The notes beneath the pieces were generated by a model. That model was not told the DNA's origin. It was given only the letters and a program-made list of their open reading frames with translations, and ran no database searches. Below, piece after piece: positions 16,312 to 24,711 of a stretch of DNA of 64,000 nucleotides (position 1 is the first letter of the stretch; every line of letters starts with the position of its first letter). This stretch comes from Laribacter hongkongensis DSM 14985 (GTDB lineage: Bacteria > Pseudomonadota > Gammaproteobacteria > Burkholderiales > Aquaspirillaceae): the NCBI RefSeq assembly GCF_000423285.1, contig NZ_KE383997.1, positions 1 to 64,000 of the forward strand. Direction: 5' to 3'. The translations under genes and the position numbers were made by a program.

Positions 16312-16884
16312 CGCACGGCAACCAGAACCGTATTCGGTGATCATCACCCCGGGCCATCGTAAAACTCCGGCCCTTCCCTCCTGAGCGACACACTTGTGCA
16401 TGGCTCCCCCGGGAATCCGGCCAAAAGCACAGGTGTTTGCTGGACGAAATAGTCTGCTGATGAACCAGGTAGCCGGCATGAACCCCGCAATGGACCAGCC
16501 CGGCCTCGGTCCGTCAGCCCGGGGAAAGCGCAAATGACCAGCCAGTACGATGGCGGATGCCATTCCGGCTGGAACCGGTTGCACAGGCGCACGACACGCT
16601 GAACCGTCGGCCGTTTGCATGATCCGGGCAGGCAAACAGCAACCGGGCAACCCCGGCCCGGGTCTCTGGCAAAGGGCGAAAGCTCCGGTCAGCTTGATGC
16701 CATGACCGGGAAGCAGGCTGCTGCCGCAACAGTACTTGCCCTGTCGACGCGCGACGCCGGCTGCAATACGTAACCGGCGCCGATGTGCAAGCGCCTTGCT
16801 GTGCCAAGGCACATGTCCGGCTGCCACCAAGGAGCTTGCGTCAAGGCAAACGCCTTCTGCTCCCTCGCTCGTCTGGCATGCTGC
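16312..16884. other. gene-poor interval before the MarR gene
   Basis: No supported coding region is seen in 573 bases. The leftward open frames lack start signals and are Arg/Pro/Gly-rich in the way shadow frames are. I see no clear hairpins with T tails. Confidence 0.45.
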
Positions 16885-17352
16885 CTATCCACCTCGCGGA
16901 CCGGCTTGTCCTTTGGCACTCCAGCGGTTGAAAGACAGGATGACGCGATCAAGCAGATCGTGCAGTTCGTCCCATTCGTCCGGGGTCAGCCCGGAAAACA
17001 TTTCGTCCTCCAGCCCGCGCCCGATCCGTTCGCTCTCTTGCCAGATTTTCAGACCGGCCTCGGTCAGGTTCAGACACTGCAGGCGGTTGTCCCTGGCATC
17101 GGCTTCGCGGATGATCAGCCCGCGCGTTTCTAGGTGGGCAATGTTTTTGGACAACAAGGTCTTGTCCACCACCAGCTTGCTCCCCAGCTCGGTAGCCGTG
17201 ATGCCGGGAAAACGATGCACCAGACGCAGGACCCGCAGTTCCCGTATGCGCAGGTTGAATGCCTTACGGTAATGGGCGTCGGCAGCCTTGCTGGCAATGG
17301 TCTTGATCAGGTCCAGCTTGTAGGTCAGGTAAGGCGTATTGGAATCGGTCAT
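16885..17352 (-). CDS. MarR-family transcriptional regulator
   Basis: A 155-residue winged-helix regulator. The helix-turn-helix is at about residues 48-75 (Gly-Ile-Thr-Ala-Thr-Glu-Leu-Gly-Ser-Lys-Leu, then Lys-Thr-Leu-Leu-Ser-Lys-Asn-Ile). The wing follows as Asp-Ala-Arg-Asp-Asn-Arg-Leu, matching the MarR Asp-X-Arg signature. The start was placed at Met-Thr-Asp-Ser-Asn-Thr-Pro-Tyr because the 26 residues upstream are unlike the family. MarR proteins dimerise on palindromes near their own gene and respond to phenolics, oxidants or other ligands. There is no adjacent target gene: both flanks are long non-coding stretches, so its regulon cannot be guessed. Confidence 0.85.
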   Translation of the reverse strand: MTDSNTPYLTYKLDLIKTIASKAADAHYRKAFNLRIRELRVLRLVHRFPGITATELGSKLVVDKTLLSKNIAHLETRGLIIREADARDNRLQCLNLTEAGLKIWQESERIGRGLEDEMFSGLTPDEWDELHDLLDRVILSFNRWSAKGQAGPRGG

Positions 17353-18033
17353 GTCGGTCTGGAAATCGTCTGGACGGGAAAACCTGCGCTTTCTCGTGTT
17401 GCATGGAACCTCACCCTGACAGCAGGACAAGGCAATTGACTAACGGCACGCCAGTTTGTATCACGTCTTTTGCGGAAATACCCTGTGAAAGACCGCATGT
17501 GCCTGGAGCAAAAGTGCAGCAGGCGATGACAGTATCGGCATCAGGCAGCGGTCCGGTTTGCCCGCAATGGCTGGCAACCACGACAGCCAACACCCTGTTT
17601 TGGCAGGATGATCTCTCCGGATGCGATGACGGCACAAGCGCCATGTTGGTCAGGCATGCCGCATGCTCATCGAAAGGCTGCCTGTTTCATCGACCACGGA
17701 GGATCAGGCAATCAATCCCTTGAGCTTACAAGGCTGTTGGATTTGGCAGGGAACAGCCGCGCCAGCCTCCGGGCCCGGAGCCCCTTGGCTCAGCAGCAAG
17801 CGCCAGGATTGGCAACCGCAAAAACCATCTGCCCATCAAACCCCGTTCAAGCATGCACCGGGCGAATGACTGCCTGATCCCGTACCTTCCGGCATGTACC
17901 GGGGTAGGCAAAAAAACCGGGCGGGCATCCACAAACAGCCGCATGCAACACCGGCAGCAGCCCGACCTGCAAGGAACAATCGCCAAGGGACCGGACACGG
18001 ATCTGTCCGGACTCACACAGGCGATCCATGCGC
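17353..18033. other. 681-base interval without a recognisable gene
   Basis: This interval lies upstream of the MarR gene and downstream of the lectin lipoprotein gene. Short open frames on both strands lack ribosome sites and family resemblance. It may contain a decayed gene or an untranslated RNA, but I could not support either. Confidence 0.4.
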
Positions 18034-18642
18034 CTATTGCCAGCTGAAACGCTGGTTGCGGCTACCATGACAGCGCCACATGATGACAGACGTGCCTTGT
18101 TCAAAACGCTCACCGGAGACATCCAGGCATTTGCCGTTCATCCGGCTGCGGATCATGCCGTCGCTCACATCCCAGCGCTGGTTCTCGCCCCCGTTGCAGG
18201 TGTATGCAATCACGCGGGCGCCATCCTGCTGGTTCAGGCCGGCCACGTCCAGACACTTGCCGTCAATGCGTATTTCCTCTCCCACCCGCCTGAATCGCTG
18301 GTTGACCCGTCCGTTGCAGTTCCAGGTCTGCAACGGGGCACCGTTTACGACTTGCCGGCTGATGTCCAGACACAGGCCCCTGCGACCGGTTTCAATCTGG
18401 CCACCTCTGCCTGCATGAACAGGTCTGTCAAAGCGCTCCGGGTATGACGGGTAAGTCACCACCTGCGTTTCCGTATTGGCCGCATTCATCATGACGGCGG
18501 TCGCCAGAGCCGTACCGGCCACCAGTGCAGCGGTTTCAGCATGGATGCCGGTCTGCCCGCCGGGGCCCGTGCTGATACAACCGGAAATGGTGACGGACAG
18601 GGTCAGTCCGGTCAGGATTTGCTTCATGTTTCGTTTCTGCAT
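18034..18642 (-). CDS. ricin-B-type (QxW) lectin lipoprotein
   Basis: A protein of about 202 residues. The N-terminus is a lipoprotein signal (Leu-Thr-Leu-Ser-Val-Thr-Ile-Ser-Gly-Cys), then a low-complexity linker, then a beta-trefoil of three repeats in the last 120 residues. Each repeat has a Cys-Leu-Asp-Val/Ile motif (Gly-Leu-Cys-Leu-Asp-Ile, Gly-Lys-Cys-Leu-Asp-Val, twice) and ends in Asn-Gln-Arg-Phe or Asn-Gln-Arg-Trp, the QxW signature that binds galactose-type sugars. It is likely an envelope-anchored carbohydrate-binding protein, possibly for host glycans or chitin-like polymers. No catalytic domain is attached. Two starts are possible (18642 or 18627), both leaving a normal signal peptide. 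Confidence 0.82.
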   Translation of the reverse strand: MQKRNMKQILTGLTLSVTISGCISTGPGGQTGIHAETAALVAGTALATAVMMNAANTETQVVTYPSYPERFDRPVHAGRGGQIETGRRGLCLDISRQVVNGAPLQTWNCNGRVNQRFRRVGEEIRIDGKCLDVAGLNQQDGARVIAYTCNGGENQRWDVSDGMIRSRMNGKCLDVSGERFEQGTSVIMWRCHGSRNQRFSWQ

Positions 18643-18878
18643 CAACTATCCAAGGAAACAGTGTAGCCAAACTTTTTGCCCTCCCGACTGCAAAAGCCGG
18701 ATCAGCAGTGCGTGCAGGGAACCCAGGGCCACCTGCAAGTGGCTGCCATGATGCAGTGATGCCCTGCATCCCTCGCCCGAACGCGCCATGGCCCGTTCCC
18801 CCTCCAAAAAAGACATTAAAATTGACCATTAATCAGTAAACTGTTGTTCCTGCACGCCCATCCAGCAAGGACGCTTCC

Positions 18879-19247
18879 ATGTTGTCACCAGTCAACCCGG
18901 CATCCACCGGTTACAGCCATGGCAAACCGGCAGGATCACAACCGTCCGGCCAGTCGTTTTCCGATGTTCTTGCCCAAGCCAATCTGCCCGGCAAGGATCT
19001 TTACGAGAACAGGCAGCCCGAATCCAGTCCCCCGGAGCCATCCAGCCATGAAAAACTGCTGGCCGAACTGGCTGAATACATGAAGAAAACGCCCATCGAG
19101 CATTTGCGTGACCAGATCCTGAAGGCCATGGACCTGACGGAGGCAGACCTGGAAAAAATGGATGCCAAGGACCGCCAGTCCATCGAGGACGAGATTGCAC
19201 GCAGGATCAGGGGAAAAATCGAAGAGCAGGCAAGAACCGAAAGCTGA
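18879..19247 (+). CDS. hypothetical acidic helical protein
   Basis: A 122-residue cytoplasmic-looking protein with AAGGA (18866-18871) seven bases before the ATG. The first 55 residues are Ser/Pro/Gly-rich and probably disordered. The C-terminal half is a charged helical domain: Leu-Ala-Glu-Tyr-Met-Lys-Lys-Thr-Pro-Ile-Glu-His-Leu-Arg, then Ala-Met-Asp-Leu-Thr-Glu-Ala-Asp-Leu-Glu, ending in Lys-Ile-Glu-Glu-Gln. Similar small proteins with a Met-Asp-Leu-Thr-Glu-Ala-Asp-Leu segment occur in other proteobacteria without known function; this similarity is from memory. No membrane segment or signal. It is transcribed alone. Confidence 0.65.
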   Translation: MLSPVNPASTGYSHGKPAGSQPSGQSFSDVLAQANLPGKDLYENRQPESSPPEPSSHEKLLAELAEYMKKTPIEHLRDQILKAMDLTEADLEKMDAKDRQSIEDEIARRIRGKIEEQARTES

Positions 19248-19379
19248 AACCTTGGCTTACATGCCGGCGCTGGTCAGTCCGGTGTCCGTATCGTTACGAT
19301 GGAAAGTGTCAGGTCATGACCATGCCCGGCAAGCAGGCACGGTCAGCACTGCCACCCACAACGATCCGAGGAGACCGCC

Positions 19380-19907
19380 ATGCAAGGCAAGTACCAACCG
19401 CTGATTGCCGGTGCGTTAGCCATCATGCTCGCCGTACCGGCGTGGTCAGCACCACCGGAAGGCAAAGGCAAGCCTGAGCATTTCAAGTCCGAATCCGGTC
19501 ATCCGGGCAAGAGCAAGGGCAAGCCTGACCACAAAAAGTTTGAACGCGACCATGGTTACCGCGAAAACAGCGGCGCCCCGGGCAAGCAGGACAAACGGGC
19601 AGGCCGGGACCATGGCAGACCTCCGCGCGATCTGGCTACTGTCGGCATCACGGCCTCCCAGGCCAGGCTTTGGGCGCGAGAATATCATCTGGGCGGGTAC
19701 AAGCCCCTGCCTCCGGGCATCGCCAAAAACCTGGCCCGCGGCAAGCCGCTGCCTCCAAGCATCGCCAAACAGACCGTTCCGGCATCACTCCTGGGCCGCC
19801 TGCCGCACTACGACGGACACCAGTGGTATGTCGTTGGCCGGGATCTCGTACTGGTGTCCCTCACGGGGCTGATCGTGGCCAACATTCTGGACAACGTGTT
19901 CGACTGA
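19380..19907 (+). CDS. CigR/RcnB-like secreted or inner-membrane protein
   Basis: A 175-residue protein with a signal peptide ending near Ala-Trp-Ser-Ala, followed by a Gly/Lys/His-rich low-complexity region (residues 25-80). The C-terminal half holds Tyr-Lys-Pro-Leu-Pro-Pro-Gly-Ile-Ala-Lys-Asn-Leu-Ala and a second Leu-Pro-Pro-Ser-Ile-Ala-Lys copy. It ends in Trp-Tyr-Val-Val-Gly-Arg-Asp-Leu-Val-Leu-Val plus a hydrophobic terminal helix. This layout matches the anti-virulence regulator CigR family, related to RcnB. In Salmonella CigR modulates MgtC, while elsewhere the role is unknown. GAGGAG lies six bases before the ATG. The His/Lys-rich stretch might bind metal. A hairpin terminator follows directly. 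Confidence 0.72.
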   Translation: MQGKYQPLIAGALAIMLAVPAWSAPPEGKGKPEHFKSESGHPGKSKGKPDHKKFERDHGYRENSGAPGKQDKRAGRDHGRPPRDLATVGITASQARLWAREYHLGGYKPLPPGIAKNLARGKPLPPSIAKQTVPASLLGRLPHYDGHQWYVVGRDLVLVSLTGLIVANILDNVFD

Positions 19908-19911
19908 GCGG

Positions 19912-19952
19912 CCCCCCGGACATATCCCCTCCCTGCTCCGGGCGGGTTTTTT
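19912..19952 (+). terminator. rho-independent terminator after the CigR-like gene
   Basis: CCCCCCGGA (19912-19920) pairs with TCCGGG plus GGG (19937-19946) with a single bulged C, followed by six Ts (19947-19952). Confidence 0.7.
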
Positions 19953-20182
19953 GCGTCCGCTACGGCGGGGTACTTTCCTCATGTCCCATCAAGGCTCATG
20001 CATCCCCCGCAGCATGCAGGCAACGCACCAAGGACATGCCTGCGACGATCCTGCCCGGTCGCCGCCCTTGCGCTGGACTGGCAGCCACCTTGCAGCAAAG
20101 TCACGCCTCATGCAGTTGTCGCCAGCCTTTGCCCGTGACGGACTCCAGACACAGAGAATTCCGGGTAGATGCAGCAACCTGG

Positions 20183-20794
20183 TCAGGATGCGGCAATGCC
20201 GGAAAACATGATGCTGCGCATGCAAGCGATGATTTCGTCATCGTCGTACCGGCCAAAATCCTTCATGTAATCAACCGCCGGATCGCATGTGCGCGAGTAA
20301 TACGCGTACAGCAGCACGTCGGTCGGCAGATCGTTGCGGATGCTGCCCTCGGTACGGGCCTGCTCGACGAGTTGCTGCAACTGCGTGTGCAGCCTGTAGA
20401 TGCGCAAGGAGTAACGGACGCTGTGCATCAGCATGTCCCGCACATGCGGACTGGTTGAAGGCAGGAACGGTAACCCGCCCTCCAGCCTCGTGCGCAAGGC
20501 CCATTCCATCAGGTTGTCCAGCCGTGCCTTGCCGTCCATGACAGGATCCTGCGCGTCCAGATGCTCCAGCGCCCGGTCCAGCAACCGGATCATCACCTCC
20601 GTGGCGAGCGCTTCTTTCGAGCGGAAATGCTTGTAGAGACTGGGCTTGGAAAGTCCCGCCCCCTCGGCCACATCGTCCATGGTCATCAGGTCAAAACCCT
20701 TGCTGGCCAGCAAGGTTGTCGTGACATCCAGTACGGCCTGCTCGCGCAGCCTGAATGCCTGATCCTTGAAACTGAGCCTGCCCATGATGCTCAT
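20183..20794 (-). CDS. TetR-family repressor of the adjacent lipid cluster
   Basis: A 203-residue TetR-type regulator. The N-terminal helix-turn-helix covers about residues 18-62 (Val-Leu-Asp-Val-Thr-Thr-Thr-Leu-Leu-Ala, then Met-Asp-Asp-Val-Ala, then Ser-Lys-Pro-Ser-Leu-Tyr-Lys-His-Phe). The rest is a helical ligand pocket of no recognisable specificity. AAAGGG precedes the start by eight bases. It is divergent from the FAD/DUF1365/Cfa cluster, with about 120 bases between the starts and an inverted AT repeat in that gap. Repression of both itself and the cluster is therefore expected. A lipophilic or oxidised-lipid ligand would fit the context but is a guess. Confidence 0.87.
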   Translation of the reverse strand: MSIMGRLSFKDQAFRLREQAVLDVTTTLLASKGFDLMTMDDVAEGAGLSKPSLYKHFRSKEALATEVMIRLLDRALEHLDAQDPVMDGKARLDNLMEWALRTRLEGGLPFLPSTSPHVRDMLMHSVRYSLRIYRLHTQLQQLVEQARTEGSIRNDLPTDVLLYAYYSRTCDPAVDYMKDFGRYDDDEIIACMRSIMFSGIAAS

Positions 20795-20838
20795 TGGTGC
20801 AACCCTTTACTGACGAGTATCTTTTTTTTCAAGCCGGT

Positions 20839-20854
20839 ATATACATCGATATAT
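20839..20854. promoter_or_regulatory. candidate TetR operator / promoter core
   Basis: ATATA (20839-20843) and TATAT (20850-20854) form an inverted repeat around CATCGA. It lies 44 bases before the TetR start and 62 bases before the oxidase start. A T8 tract is adjacent (20823-20829 region). TetR operators are usually 15-30-bp palindromes in such a gap. The AT repeat could equally be a -10 element. Confidence 0.4.
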
Positions 20855-20915
20855 GCACGGCCCAACGCCCTGCCAAGCGGTTTCCACAACAGGCCCGTCC
20901 CGAACAGGAGGCAAG

Positions 20916-22208
20916 GTGAAAACACTCCCGGTCCAGCGTCAGCGCATCGCCGTCATCGGCGCGGGCATTGCCGGTCTCGGCAGCGCATGGCTGCTGGCCG
21001 GCCGTCACGATGTCACCCTGTTCGAGGCAGCCGGTTACGCCGGTGGCCATACCAATACGGTAGACCTCGAAGTGGACGGCCACAGGTTTGCGGTGGACAC
21101 CGGCTTTCTGGTTTTCAACGAACGCACCTACCCCAACCTGATCGCCCTGTTTGCCGAACTGGGCATACCGTCCTGCAGTACCGAAATGTCCTTCAGCGTG
21201 TCACTGGACCAGGGACGTGACGAATGGGCCGGCAGCAACCTCGACACCGTGTTCGCCCAGCGCAGCAAGCTGTTGTCGCCAGGCTTTCACGGCATGCTGC
21301 AAGACATCCTGCGCTTCAACAGGGCCGCACCACGACTGCTGGAAAACGCCAGCGGCCACGCACTGACCCTGGGCGAACTGCTGCAACGCGAAGGCTTCGG
21401 CCAGCGTTTCCGTGATCATTACCTCGTACCCATGGCAGCTGCCATCTGGTCCAGTCCCAGCCAGGAAATCCTCGGTTTTCCCGCCGCCACCTTCCTGCGT
21501 TTCTGCATGAACCACGGCCTGTTGCAGATCCGTGAGCGTCCCCGCTGGTTCACCGTCCCCGGAGGAGCCCGCCAGTACGTACACAAGCTGCTGGAACGGA
21601 TTCCCGACCTGCGCCTGTCATCTCCGGTACAGGCGGTCCGCCGCGACACCGAAGGCGTAACCGTCAGCAGCCGTCATGGCGACGAGCGCTTTGATAGCGT
21701 GGTTTTCGCCACCCATGCCCCGCAGACGCTAGCCATTCTGGTGGATGCGGACGCCGACGAACGCGCCGTGCTGGAGGCCGTACGCTACCAGCGCAATACC
21801 GCCGTACTGCATGGCGACCCCCGTCTGCTGCCGAGGCGGCAGAAAGTCCGGGCCGCCTGGAACTTCCTCGCAGACAGCAGCCAGCCGGACCGGCGTGCCG
21901 TCTGCGTCAGCTACCTGCTCAACATGCTGCAACCGCTGCCGGTTTCATCACCGGTCATCGTCACCCTCAATCCGGTGCACGAACCCATCCCTGCACTGGA
22001 ACATGCCCGGTTCGAGTACGAACACCCTCTGCTCGACCAGGCTGCCGTGCAGGCCCAAGCACGTCTGCCAGACTTGCAGGGCCGGCGGCACACCTGGTTT
22101 GCCGGGGCCTGGACGGGCTACGGCTTCCATGAGGACGGGCTCAAATCGGCCCTGCGCGTTGCGCGTGATTTTGTCGAACTGCCGCACTGGGCGAGGCCGG
22201 ACTCATGA
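20916..22208 (+). CDS. FAD-dependent amine oxidase-like protein of a lipid-modification cluster
   Basis: A 430-residue flavoprotein. GTG at 20916 is chosen because AGGAGG (20906-20911) precedes it and the product then starts just before the dinucleotide fold, Ala-Val-Ile-Gly-Ala-Gly-Ile-Ala-Gly-Leu-Gly-Ser. Glu-Ala-Ala-Gly-Tyr-Ala-Gly-Gly-His-Thr-Asn-Thr is the second FAD motif. The C-terminal Phe-Ala-Gly-Ala-Trp-Thr-Gly-Tyr-Gly-Phe-His-Glu-Asp-Gly closes the fold. This subgroup (NAD/FAD-binding protein next to DUF1365 and Cfa) is found with fatty-acid-modifying methyltransferases. In Rhodobacter-type clusters the neighbouring functions lead to furan fatty acids and singlet-oxygen defence. 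It likely oxidises or desaturates a modified acyl chain, but this is inference. The stop overlaps the next ATG. Confidence 0.85.
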   Translation: MKTLPVQRQRIAVIGAGIAGLGSAWLLAGRHDVTLFEAAGYAGGHTNTVDLEVDGHRFAVDTGFLVFNERTYPNLIALFAELGIPSCSTEMSFSVSLDQGRDEWAGSNLDTVFAQRSKLLSPGFHGMLQDILRFNRAAPRLLENASGHALTLGELLQREGFGQRFRDHYLVPMAAAIWSSPSQEILGFPAATFLRFCMNHGLLQIRERPRWFTVPGGARQYVHKLLERIPDLRLSSPVQAVRRDTEGVTVSSRHGDERFDSVVFATHAPQTLAILVDADADERAVLEAVRYQRNTAVLHGDPRLLPRRQKVRAAWNFLADSSQPDRRAVCVSYLLNMLQPLPVSSPVIVTLNPVHEPIPALEHARFEYEHPLLDQAAVQAQARLPDLQGRRHTWFAGAWTGYGFHEDGLKSALRVARDFVELPHWARPDS

Positions 22209-22981
22209 CCAACGCCTATCTGGTCCGGGGCATGGTCATGCACCGGCGGCTGCGCCCCGTCCGCCACCGTTTCCTCTACCCGGTGTTCGCCGTGCGCCTG
22301 CGCCTGTCCGCACTGGATGACACCGGCAATGCCTGGTTCGGTGTGGACCGCTGCCGGCTGATGTCGGTCCGCACCCGGGATTACGGCCCGCGCGACGGCA
22401 GCCCCCTGTTGCCCTGGATACACCGCCAGCTGGCCGAAGCCGGCCTGCCACATGACGGTGAAGTCTGGCTCCAGACCTTTCCCCGGCTGTTCGGTTACGT
22501 CTTCAATCCGGTCAGCTTCTGGTATTGCCATGATGCAGAAGGCCGCCTGGTCGCCGTCCTCGCTGACGTCAACAACACCTTCGGCGAACACCACGCCTAC
22601 CTGCTGGCCAACAGGAACGGCGAACCGCTGATGTCCGGCTCCGTTCTCACCTGCCTCAAATGCCTGCACGTTTCGCCCTTCTGCCGTGTCGAGGGTCATT
22701 ACCGCTTCCGTCTGACAGAAAAACCCGACCATATGCTGATGCGCATCGATTACCACGATGCCGAAGGTGCAGTACTCAACACCGCCGTCTCCGGCCGGAT
22801 GACGCCCCTGACATCTGCCAGTGCCGGTGCAGCCCTGCTGCGCCAGCCACTGCTGACCGTGTCGGTCATCGTCCGCATCCACTGGCAGGCCTTGCGCCTG
22901 TGGCTGAAGAAAGTGCCGTTCTTCGGCAAACCCCGACCTCCCGCCAGCACCCTGACTCACGGACAGGAATGCCAACCATGA
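22205..22981 (+). CDS. DUF1365 family protein
   Basis: A 258-residue protein with the family's Tyr-Val-Phe-Asn-Pro-Val-Ser-Phe-Trp-Tyr-Cys motif at about residues 98-108 and Asn-Asn-Thr-Phe-Gly-Glu-His-His-Ala-Tyr. The N-terminal His-Arg-Arg-Leu-Arg-Pro-Val-Arg-His-Arg-Phe also fits. DUF1365 proteins are almost always next to Cfa-like methyltransferases. In Rhodobacter a member (RSP1090) is tied to the singlet-oxygen response and furan lipid formation, yet the biochemical function is unknown. It overlaps both neighbours by ATGA, so it is translationally coupled to the flavoprotein and the methyltransferase. No membrane helix is evident. Confidence 0.88.
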   Translation: MTNAYLVRGMVMHRRLRPVRHRFLYPVFAVRLRLSALDDTGNAWFGVDRCRLMSVRTRDYGPRDGSPLLPWIHRQLAEAGLPHDGEVWLQTFPRLFGYVFNPVSFWYCHDAEGRLVAVLADVNNTFGEHHAYLLANRNGEPLMSGSVLTCLKCLHVSPFCRVEGHYRFRLTEKPDHMLMRIDYHDAEGAVLNTAVSGRMTPLTSASAGAALLRQPLLTVSVIVRIHWQALRLWLKKVPFFGKPRPPASTLTHGQECQP

Positions 22982-24189
22982 GCCTATCCCGCACCCTCAA
23001 TGCACCCTCATCAATGCCTGTGCCGCCGGCAGCGCGCATCCTGCTGGCACGGTTAAGGCAACTGGCACACGGCCATCTTCGCCTGACCGCACCGGACGGT
23101 TCGGCATATTGGTTCGGCACGCCAGGCGAGCAGCCGGAGGCCGAATTGCACATCCACGACTGGGCTGCCTGCCGCAAGCTGCTGCTGGCGGGTGACATCG
23201 GCTTTGCCGAGGCATTCCGCGATGGCCTGCTTGACACTCCCGACCCTACCTCGCTGCTGCGGCTGGCGCTGCGCAACGAAACGGTACTGGGCTCCACAAC
23301 GGCAGGCAGCCTGCCGGCACGCGTCTGGTACTGGCTGAAACACCGGCTGCGCCGCAACAGCCGGGCAGGCAGCCAGCACAACATCCACGCCCACTATGAT
23401 CTTGGCAACGAGTTCTACCGGCTGTGGCTGGACCCGGGCCTGACCTACTCCAGTGCCTGGTTTGACGGACATTACGACATGCCGCTGGCCGAGGCGCAGA
23501 CCGCCAAATACCAGCGCATCTGCACCGTACTGGACCTGCGCCCCGGCATGCGGGTACTGGAGATCGGCTGCGGCTGGGGCGGATTTGCCGAGCATGCAGC
23601 ACGGCAGGGCATTGCCGTTCACGGCATCACCATTTCCGGCGCCCAGCTGGAACACGCACGGCAGCGTCTGGCCGGCAATGCGCTGGTCAGCCTCGAATGG
23701 CAGGATTACCGCGACCTTGACGGCCGGTACGATGCGATCGTTTCAATCGAAATGTTCGAAGCCGTCGGAGAAGCCTACTGGCAGGAATACTTCGGCAAGG
23801 TGCGCAGCCTGCTCAAGCCCGGCGGCAAGGCCCTGGTACAGAGCATTACCATCGATGAAAGCAGGTTCGGGCAATACCGGACCGGCAGTGACTTCATCCA
23901 GGAATTCATCTTTCCCGGCGGCATGCTGCCAAGCCGCAGCGAATTCATGAACCAAGCACGCAAGGCCTGTCTCGACACCTGCGACCGGCTGGATTTCGGC
24001 CACGACTATGCAGAAACCCTGCGCCGCTGGCGACATGCCTTTGACGGCGTGCCGGATCCGGTCCGCAGGCTGGGTTTTGACGAGGCTTTCATCCGGCTGT
24101 GGCGGCTTTACCTGTGCTACTGCGAGGCCGGTTTTGACGAAGAAAGCATTGGCGTTTCGCAGTTCCTGCTGCAAGAGGCCCGCCCATGA
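22978..24189 (+). CDS. cyclopropane-fatty-acyl-phospholipid synthase-like methyltransferase
   Basis: A 403-residue SAM-dependent methyltransferase. A short N-terminal lipid-binding region is followed by Asn-Ile-His-Ala-His-Tyr-Asp-Leu-Gly-Asn-Glu-Phe-Tyr and Leu-Thr-Tyr-Ser-Ser-Ala, both Cfa signatures. The SAM motif Val-Leu-Glu-Ile-Gly-Cys-Gly-Trp-Gly-Gly-Phe and Ser-Ile-Glu-Met-Phe-Glu-Ala-Val-Gly follow. It would add a methyl or methylene group to unsaturated acyl chains in phospholipids. The cluster type suggests a product other than plain cyclopropane (branched or furan precursor), so I withhold the symbol cfa. Start 22978 overlaps the DUF1365 stop. In-frame codons further upstream lie inside that gene. 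Confidence 0.88.
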   Translation: MSLSRTLNAPSSMPVPPAARILLARLRQLAHGHLRLTAPDGSAYWFGTPGEQPEAELHIHDWAACRKLLLAGDIGFAEAFRDGLLDTPDPTSLLRLALRNETVLGSTTAGSLPARVWYWLKHRLRRNSRAGSQHNIHAHYDLGNEFYRLWLDPGLTYSSAWFDGHYDMPLAEAQTAKYQRICTVLDLRPGMRVLEIGCGWGGFAEHAARQGIAVHGITISGAQLEHARQRLAGNALVSLEWQDYRDLDGRYDAIVSIEMFEAVGEAYWQEYFGKVRSLLKPGGKALVQSITIDESRFGQYRTGSDFIQEFIFPGGMLPSRSEFMNQARKACLDTCDRLDFGHDYAETLRRWRHAFDGVPDPVRRLGFDEAFIRLWRLYLCYCEAGFDEESIGVSQFLLQEARP

Positions 24190-24707
24190 AACGACTGACC
24201 GCCCTGCTGGTGGCCCTGCTGACCGGATGCAGCACCCCCAGCGTGCAGGACTACCGTGACAATGCGCCGAAGCTGGACCTGTACCGCTTTTTCGGTGGCC
24301 ACACCCAGGCCTGGGGCATGTTCCGCGACCGCAACGGCCTTCTGGTCAAGCGCTTTACGGTCGACATCACCGGCCGCCGCGAAGGCGATGCGCTGCTGCT
24401 GGACGAACGCTTCGTCTATGCCGACGGTACACGACAGCAGCGGACATGGCGGCTGGAGCCCAAAGGCAACGGCAAGTGGCGCGGTACGGCCGCAGACGTC
24501 ATCGGCGAGGCGGAAGGTGAAGTGTCGGGCAATGCCCTGCACTGGCGCTATGTCCTGCGCTTGCCGGTGGGCGGCCGCGAATGGGCCGTGGATTTCGATG
24601 ACTGGATGTTCCTGGTGGACGAGCACACCATGCTCAACAGCGCCCGCATGAGCAAGTACGGGTTCGGGCTGGGCGAAGTCAGCCTGTTCTTCCGCAAGCA
24701 GGCGTGA
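24186..24707 (+). CDS. DUF3833 lipoprotein
   Basis: A 173-residue protein with a lipobox (Leu-Leu-Thr-Gly-Cys-Ser) after 14 hydrophobic residues. The mature domain is beta-rich: Tyr-Arg-Phe-Phe-Gly-Gly-His-Thr-Gln-Ala-Trp-Gly, then Asp-Glu-Arg-Phe-Val-Tyr-Ala-Asp-Gly, then Asp-Asp-Trp-Met-Phe-Leu-Val-Asp-Glu. This is the DUF3833 pattern, lipocalin-like in topology, found in the same operon type in many gamma- and alpha-proteobacteria. It may carry or present the modified lipid at the inner face of the envelope (inference). ATGA overlap with the methyltransferase and only four bases before the next gene. Confidence 0.85.
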   Translation: MKRLTALLVALLTGCSTPSVQDYRDNAPKLDLYRFFGGHTQAWGMFRDRNGLLVKRFTVDITGRREGDALLLDERFVYADGTRQQRTWRLEPKGNGKWRGTAADVIGEAEGEVSGNALHWRYVLRLPVGGREWAVDFDDWMFLVDEHTMLNSARMSKYGFGLGEVSLFFRKQA

Positions 24708-24711
24708 AACC

